Of a stretch of DNA of 64,000 bases, positions 59,583 to 64,000 are shown piece after piece. Every line of letters starts with the position of its first letter. The first letter of the stretch is position 1. The notes beneath the pieces are model-generated. The model made no database searches. It was not told where the DNA came from and was given only the letters and a program-made list of their open reading frames with translations. Both the position numbers and the translations under genes were made by a program. Where the stretch lies: the NCBI RefSeq assembly GCF_041296385.1, contig NC_091014.1, positions 19,195,578-19,259,577 on the forward strand. Direction: 5' to 3'. This DNA is from Aphelocoma coerulescens (lineage: Eukaryota > Chordata > Aves > Passeriformes > Corvidae).

Positions 59583-61287
59583 GTAATATGGATTTCATTC
59601 TGCTTTGCAAAGAATTATAAAGTTTTAATTTTTTTTTTTTTTTAAGAGGACATTTACAGATATGGAAAGAGATACAGAGATCTATACACAGCCACCTCTT
59701 TTCTCATGACTGATGGTTTGTCGAGTTGGGTATGTAATGTGACATCAAACCCAGTGCCTGTCTCGCAGCTTAATTTTATTTTGTCTGCTAAGAAGAAGGG
59801 ATTGTGTGAGAGAAGCAAGTCTCAAGGATAAACTAACAGGCCAAACTGATAACCAATCTCAACCTAAACAAAAGCCATGTACTAGTTAGCAGGCCAGGAA
59901 GGGGTATCTCTTTGGCTGGTGACAGCTGGGCTGTATGAAGGAACAGTGAATCACAAAGAACTGGGAAATTTTTTTAAAAAGCAAATGGATGTAAAGAGTG
60001 TAATAACAGGAAGAATAGTCACTGCATAATCAGGAAAGAGAATTTTTTTTTATTATTTTCTCTTTTTCATATCATAGAAGAAACAGAAAAATCATAAAAT
60101 ATTAAAAGCTATAAAAAATGGAAAAGAAAATTTAGTCCCTGATATACCAAGATTTTTGCATTCTACTTTTAAAGACAAGTTCTCTGTATAAACAGAGGGC
60201 AGTGTACACATGCTATATTTTAGCACATGAAAATATCTCCTGATTTCTTCAATGGAGAGCCTATTTCAAAATGTTCAATGCCTGGCTTATGCTGTGCATA
60301 CATAGATCTTAGATGCATGAGCATGCCTTTATGTTTATGTATGATTTGTACATCTATAGATAAATAAATAAAATTTTATGCATACTTGCACACCCACATA
60401 TATATCCATGGCACCATACCGCATGCTAGAAATTATTGTGTGTTGGAAGACTGAAGCTATTCTGTGCCAAAGTTCTTCACGTCCTTTATCTCCACCAGAC
60501 ATCTGTCTCTTACAGAGGTTTACTTTATGCCAGACCTGGGTACCTGGCTGGCCACTACAAAGGATCTTCAGGGACTGGGGCTCCTGAAGCTGGCAGTGCT
60601 CAGCATCTTTGACTTAGCACATGCAACTAGACCATCCCCCAGTCACTTCTGCCCCTAGTCCTTCAGTAGCGCAAGTGGTGCTCTCTCTTTTGTGAATTTT
60701 GGGATGGCCAGGCCACAACTCTTCAGGTGCAGCTGCATTTACACTTCACTCAGGCTTATTCCACTTATGCTGCCTGACAAAGGAACATTATACTTCATTT
60801 GGAAAGGAGACCTGACAGAAAAAGTCTCTTTCCGGAGATGTCACATTGCAGTGTTGTGGGACATACCAACATGTACAGCTGAGCAGAAGCATAGGCAGGA
60901 CCAGCCCCACCAGCTGTAAATATGTAGGTGTAGAATTAGCCCCTCTGAGAGTGAAATAGGTCAATGGCCACAATTATTTATGAAATATTTTCAAAATTTT
61001 TCATGTCTGCTCTGACTTCCATGTTTTTTTTGTCTCCGTGTCCATAAGTAGCCAAAGTCTATCCAATAGATAGAGCTGGTCTCACTGGAATCACAATACA
61101 GTGCTAAACAGAGATAAACAAGCCTCTTTCTTGAAATATTAATTATTCTTATTGGCAAGGAAAACATTTTAAAATAGTATTTGAGAAGCAAAGTCAATAA
61201 TAAAGCAGATGTTTGGTCAAAGTATGCCAGGGTACTGAAGGTAGAGCACCTCAAAATTTAGACACAGTCAAGCATCTTTCTTTACCA
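59583..61287. other. Unique sequence, GC-richer at 60,460-60,920
   Basis: A T-run lies at about 59,629-59,643. The stretch 60,460-60,920 has higher GC and overlapping short frames (64-75 codons) but no splice-flanked exon and no known repeat that I could name. Confidence 0.45.
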
Positions 61288-61327
61288 CTTTCACAGCTGA
61301 GACCACAACTGGTCTCAGCTGTGAAAG
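61288..61327. repeat. Perfect hairpin: 18-bp arms, 4-base loop
   Basis: Left arm CTTTCACAGCTGAGACCA (61,288-61,305), loop CAAC, right arm TGGTCTCAGCTGTGAAAG (61,310-61,327), with no mismatch. The stem is not AT-only, so chance is unlikely. It also contains two CAGCTG E-box sites placed symmetrically. It is too short in stem and loop for a normal microRNA precursor. Confidence 0.95.
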
Positions 61328-61443
61328 CAGGGGCACCCACAATGGTTCCATTCTTGTGAATGCAATGCAATACCTAGTGCTTTAAGACTGCTATTAGAAA
61401 GAAAAATATAAAAAACCAAATGTTAGGCTAGACTTCTTGGTGA

Positions 61444-61469
61444 ATTTTTGTAATTAAAATTACAAAAAT
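61444..61469. repeat. Perfect inverted repeat: 12-bp arms, 2-base loop
   Basis: ATTTTTGTAATT, AA, AATTACAAAAAT. AT-rich, 117 bases beyond the previous hairpin. Confidence 0.9.
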
Positions 61470-62903
61470 CATGTTGATTAGAATGGTATAAATAGATTGC
61501 TGTCACTTTAATGAAAGCTTCTAATGTTATTTTATTGTGAAATAATTCTGGATTTCCCTGCCAATGAATGCTGAATTCAAAAGAAGAAAAATACCATTGA
61601 TGGAACCAAATAAGAGATGAGATAATTTTAAACAGTTAGTGAACTGAGGCAGACACATTGTGTTTAAAATCTAGTTTTAATCTGCATTATTTACTATAGA
61701 ACCATTTCAGTCTATAATGTCATTGTGCTGCCATATAGACACACTAAATCCATACACTACATTCCTTGTGATCTTTTTAGATGATTGCTTATGTATGTAT
61801 GATAGTTACTTTTCAGGCAAAAAATAAGTCACATGATAATTTTTCCTTAGGTTTAGAGAGCATTACTGAGTCTGAATTACAGGCATCTGCAAACAAAAAG
61901 ATAATGCGAAGATACTATTAGGAGCAGTGAGATATTGCCATAGTAATTCAATTAGTTACACAGACTCTTCATTGTGTTTCACCCCAAAGTCATGTTGATC
62001 CATTTAATCTACTTTTTTCTTTGTTTTTCTATTTATTGTTTATACTGCAGCAAGTCCAAATGGTGATCTAAGGCTGAATGTGCTATGTAGAAAATTTTTT
62101 CAGGGCTAGAAGTCCATAGTCATCTCCTTTTATCCCTCGGGCAGCTTTACACTTGCTCTTACCTGCTCACAGATGTTTCCAGGATAAGCAACTGTGGGTA
62201 CTGGTTACAGAAACTGTTGGCACTATCACTGCCAATAATGGGAAACCAAAAATTATGGCACCTGTGCATCTAATAATGACATCAAAATGCATAATGGAGA
62301 TGAAGGGAGAGGAAGGCAAGAGACAAATCTTTACATGGGAAGTATTTATGAATGCAGGTGAAAAGAATACAAAAGGTGGTAAATACAACAGCTCTGAAGG
62401 CCAGAAATGTCTGTGCATCACTCAGATAAGCATTGCAATGCAGACTCTGTATACAACTTGACATTCAGGGGGATTTTCCATCATATTTCCATCTTCCTCT
62501 ACTATTCAGATGGTAGAGGAAAATCTTTTCATTAGCTTACAGAGCATCTGAGTGGGAATTTGCTTAAATTATCCAGAAATTGGACTGTGAGAGGAAAAGG
62601 ACTTAGATTGGAGAGAGAGACTTGTCTTCCTGTTCAAAATCATCAGCTAAAAATTCCCCTGTCACTATGTCCTTAGGCTGAGTCAGTCACCCATATCAGT
62701 CATTTGAATTCCAAAGCTGGCTCTTCAGTTTGCTCTTTGCTTCCCCAAGCAGAGACTGCAGCAATTCCTGCTGGTGGCAGCAGCCCTGCTGCTGCAGGGT
62801 CTAGCAGTCACTGTTACATGTGTTTCCAGCTCACCTCTGAAATGGACTTCTCTAATGAGATATCTGGACTGTGATAATAAAAATACAAGCCACTGTGGTT
62901 TGG
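61470..62903. other. Unique sequence
   Basis: No gene was recognised. The 102-codon frame at 62,153-62,461 is overlapped by minus-strand frames and has no domain. Confidence 0.45.
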
Positions 62904-62992
62904 GTTTTATGTTTGGGTTTTTTTGTGTTTTGGGTGTTTTTAAACAAACAAGTGAAAAAAACCCCAAAACATAAAAAAAAAAAAAAAAAAAA
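62904..62992. repeat. Imperfect inverted repeat with poly(A)
   Basis: A G/T-rich arm (TTTTATGTTTGGGTTTTTTT, about 62,905-62,924) pairs with a C/A-rich arm (AAAAAAACCCCAAAACATAA, about 62,954-62,973), followed by an A-run to 62,992. The A-run may be a retroposon tail, but no retroposed body was recognised. Confidence 0.75.
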
Positions 62993-63426
62993 ATCCAAAC
63001 CCAACTCTGTGTAGCTCAAGGAGACTTTAACTTTTATTGCCTGTTTTCCAGGCAATTGTCAAATTAATAGTATGGAAGCAGTATCCTTTGAGAGCCCAGC
63101 AGAGGACAAAACAGTGGTGACTGTTTTTAGGCAGACCTAGAGGTTAGGCAGGACCCAAAAGTACACACCCAGTATAAACATATTTTTGGTAGATCTGTTT
63201 GGTAGATTTGCAGCATCTGCATGATGGCTTTGAATATCATAGTGACACTTGGAAACTCTGTGTGGCTTAGGTCTGACAAGCCAAGGGAGAGTTTTGAAGA
63301 GATACAAATCCTATTGACCTTTTTAACAGGGCTGGAATTAGACTCACAGAGAATTTCAGTGTGACAACACTGAAGGATTTTTCTTTTATTTATTAGAGTA
63401 TTTAACAATCTATTTTTAGTTTCATT
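62993..63426. other. Unique sequence
   Basis: Nothing was recognised between the A-run and the terminal LTR. A 93-codon minus-strand frame at 63,127-63,408 has no domain. Confidence 0.4.
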
Positions 63427-63662
63427 TCCCTCTATTACAGCTGGTGATGGGGTCAGTAGCTCTGACCCAGGAAGAGGTGACCCGTCCGGGGAGATAGTCC
63501 CACAAGGGATCGCCTTCCCGAGGCCCGGTGTGTTCCCTCAGCTGCTGGCAGGAGGGCCCGTGCAGAAGCTGTCAGCTCTTTAGTGATTGTCAGCTCGTGA
63601 TTTCAGCTCAGCTCTGCAGGGCAGCCTCCAGGCCAGACCAGACCAGAGAGAGATGAGAAGGC

Positions 63663-63684
63663 CCGTGTGGCTGGTTCCACACGG
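63663..63684 (-). other. R-region stem-loop in the terminal LTR
   Basis: CCGTGTGG and CCACACGG form an 8-bp stem with a 6-base loop just past the AATAAA signal in the transcript sense. Such hairpins near the poly(A) site are common in retroviral R regions. Confidence 0.6.
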
Positions 63685-63691
63685 AGGTGGC

Positions 63692-63697
63692 TTTATT
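63692..63697 (-). promoter_or_regulatory. LTR polyadenylation signal
   Basis: AATAAA on the minus strand, about 75 bases downstream of the TATA box, fitting a short R region. Confidence 0.65.
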
Positions 63698-63767
63698 GTT
63701 GGTCCCCTCCGGCGAAGGGGAAAGCCAGGGATGAGAACTCTCTCTCCACAGGGGCAGAGGCCTTAGC

Positions 63768-63774
63768 TTTTATA
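63768..63774 (-). promoter_or_regulatory. LTR TATA box
   Basis: TATAAAA on the minus strand inside the terminal solo LTR. If active it would drive minus-strand transcription leftwards into the window. Confidence 0.65.
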
Positions 63775-64000
63775 GGGATACAGGGGATGGGTGAAGGCCA
63801 ATGGGTTACAAAGGATCTGCATAGGGTCTCCTAAAGGATTGTGGGTCTGTCTTTTCTCTCCGTGACCAAAGAAGTGGTTCCCTTTCCAGGGAGTCCTGCT
63901 GGGCCATTGCGAAATCTCATACCTCAGCAGAGATCCCTCCAGGGCAGGGGCTGGGCATACCCCACATCCCTCTATTTTACCTTCAGTGATGCTTGAGCTT

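Larger units (their letters stand above)
63437..63966 (-). mobile_element. Solo LTR of an ERVK/ERV1-like element, antisense, with flanking direct repeat
   Basis: Read on the minus strand it starts TGTGGGGTATGCCC (ending at + position 63,966). It has a CCAATG-like site (CCCATTGGCC), a TATAAAAGCT box (complement of 63,768-63,774), an AATAAA signal about 75 bases further on (complement of 63,692-63,697) and a GC-rich U5 with several CpG. TCCCTCTATT (10 bases) flanks it at 63,427-63,436 and 63,967-63,976, which looks like a target duplication (6 bases expected, possibly extended by chance). The 3' terminus therefore falls at ...CAGCTGT or ...GTAATA rather than the canonical CA. Retained CpG and the clean flanks suggest a fairly recent insertion. 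No internal retroviral sequence is attached. Confidence 0.8.

Noticed and set aside
61288..61327. Bacterial-type terminator or microRNA precursor
   Set aside because: The context is an avian nuclear genome. The stem and 4-base loop are too short for a standard microRNA precursor, and no T-run follows.
1..64000. CRISPR arrays, operons, prophage, rRNA or tRNA genes, and intact retroviral gag, pol or env
   Set aside because: None was seen. The repeats present are CR1, LTR, MIR and simple repeats, and no internal retroviral coding region was recognised beside any LTR.

Overview
The window reads as avian nuclear DNA, probably intergenic or deep-intronic sequence. The main evidence is at least eight copies or fragments of CR1 LINEs ending in the typical bird CR1 3' tail (short repeats of the type ATTCTATG), plus several solo LTRs of endogenous retroviruses in bird-like families, in a CpG-poor, AT-rich background. 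The mix of apparently young LTRs with old, decayed CR1 and MIR traces fits a songbird or other neoavian genome, but the species cannot be named from the sequence. No protein-coding gene, rRNA, tRNA or CRISPR array could be supported. The longest open frames are about 100-136 codons and either lie in repeats or look like chance frames in AT-rich DNA.

Layout. 1-9.8 kb is repeat-rich: an old CR1 (1541-3245) split by a younger CR1 (1771-2636), a further CR1 tail, a (TA)26 array, a 660-bp CR1 (5046-5708), a possible MIR trace (7265-7375), an internally deleted sense CR1 (8697-9166), and a nearly full-length antisense ERVL-type LTR (9185-9769). 9.8-13.3 kb holds an unexplained CpG-retaining patch (about 11,738-12,035) and a CR1 whose reverse-transcriptase active site is mutated (12,347-13,308). 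13.3-46.5 kb is largely repeat-poor AT-rich DNA. It is broken only by one antisense solo LTR with a 6-bp target duplication (24,877-25,412), a CR1 tail (34,463-34,570) and simple repeats, and contains one weak orphan exon candidate (18,371-18,561).

46.5-64 kb is again rich in retroelements. It holds a long 1.33-kb solo LTR flanked by a perfect 5-bp duplication (46,496-47,828), a MIR SINE (48,232-48,392), a 37-T tract beside a CR1 ORF2 piece (51,133-51,370), a composite LTR block (53,761-55,826), a GGCAA array, a CR1 tail (59,455-59,582), a perfect 18-bp-stem hairpin (61,288-61,327), and a promoter-bearing antisense solo LTR at the right edge (63,437-63,966).

Nothing here works as an operon or gene cluster. 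The biological content is retroelement history plus possible LTR-derived promoters. Boundaries were read by eye: target-duplication-defined LTR ends should be exact to the base, while CR1 and MIR ends are good to about 5-20 bases. Family names were recalled, not searched.
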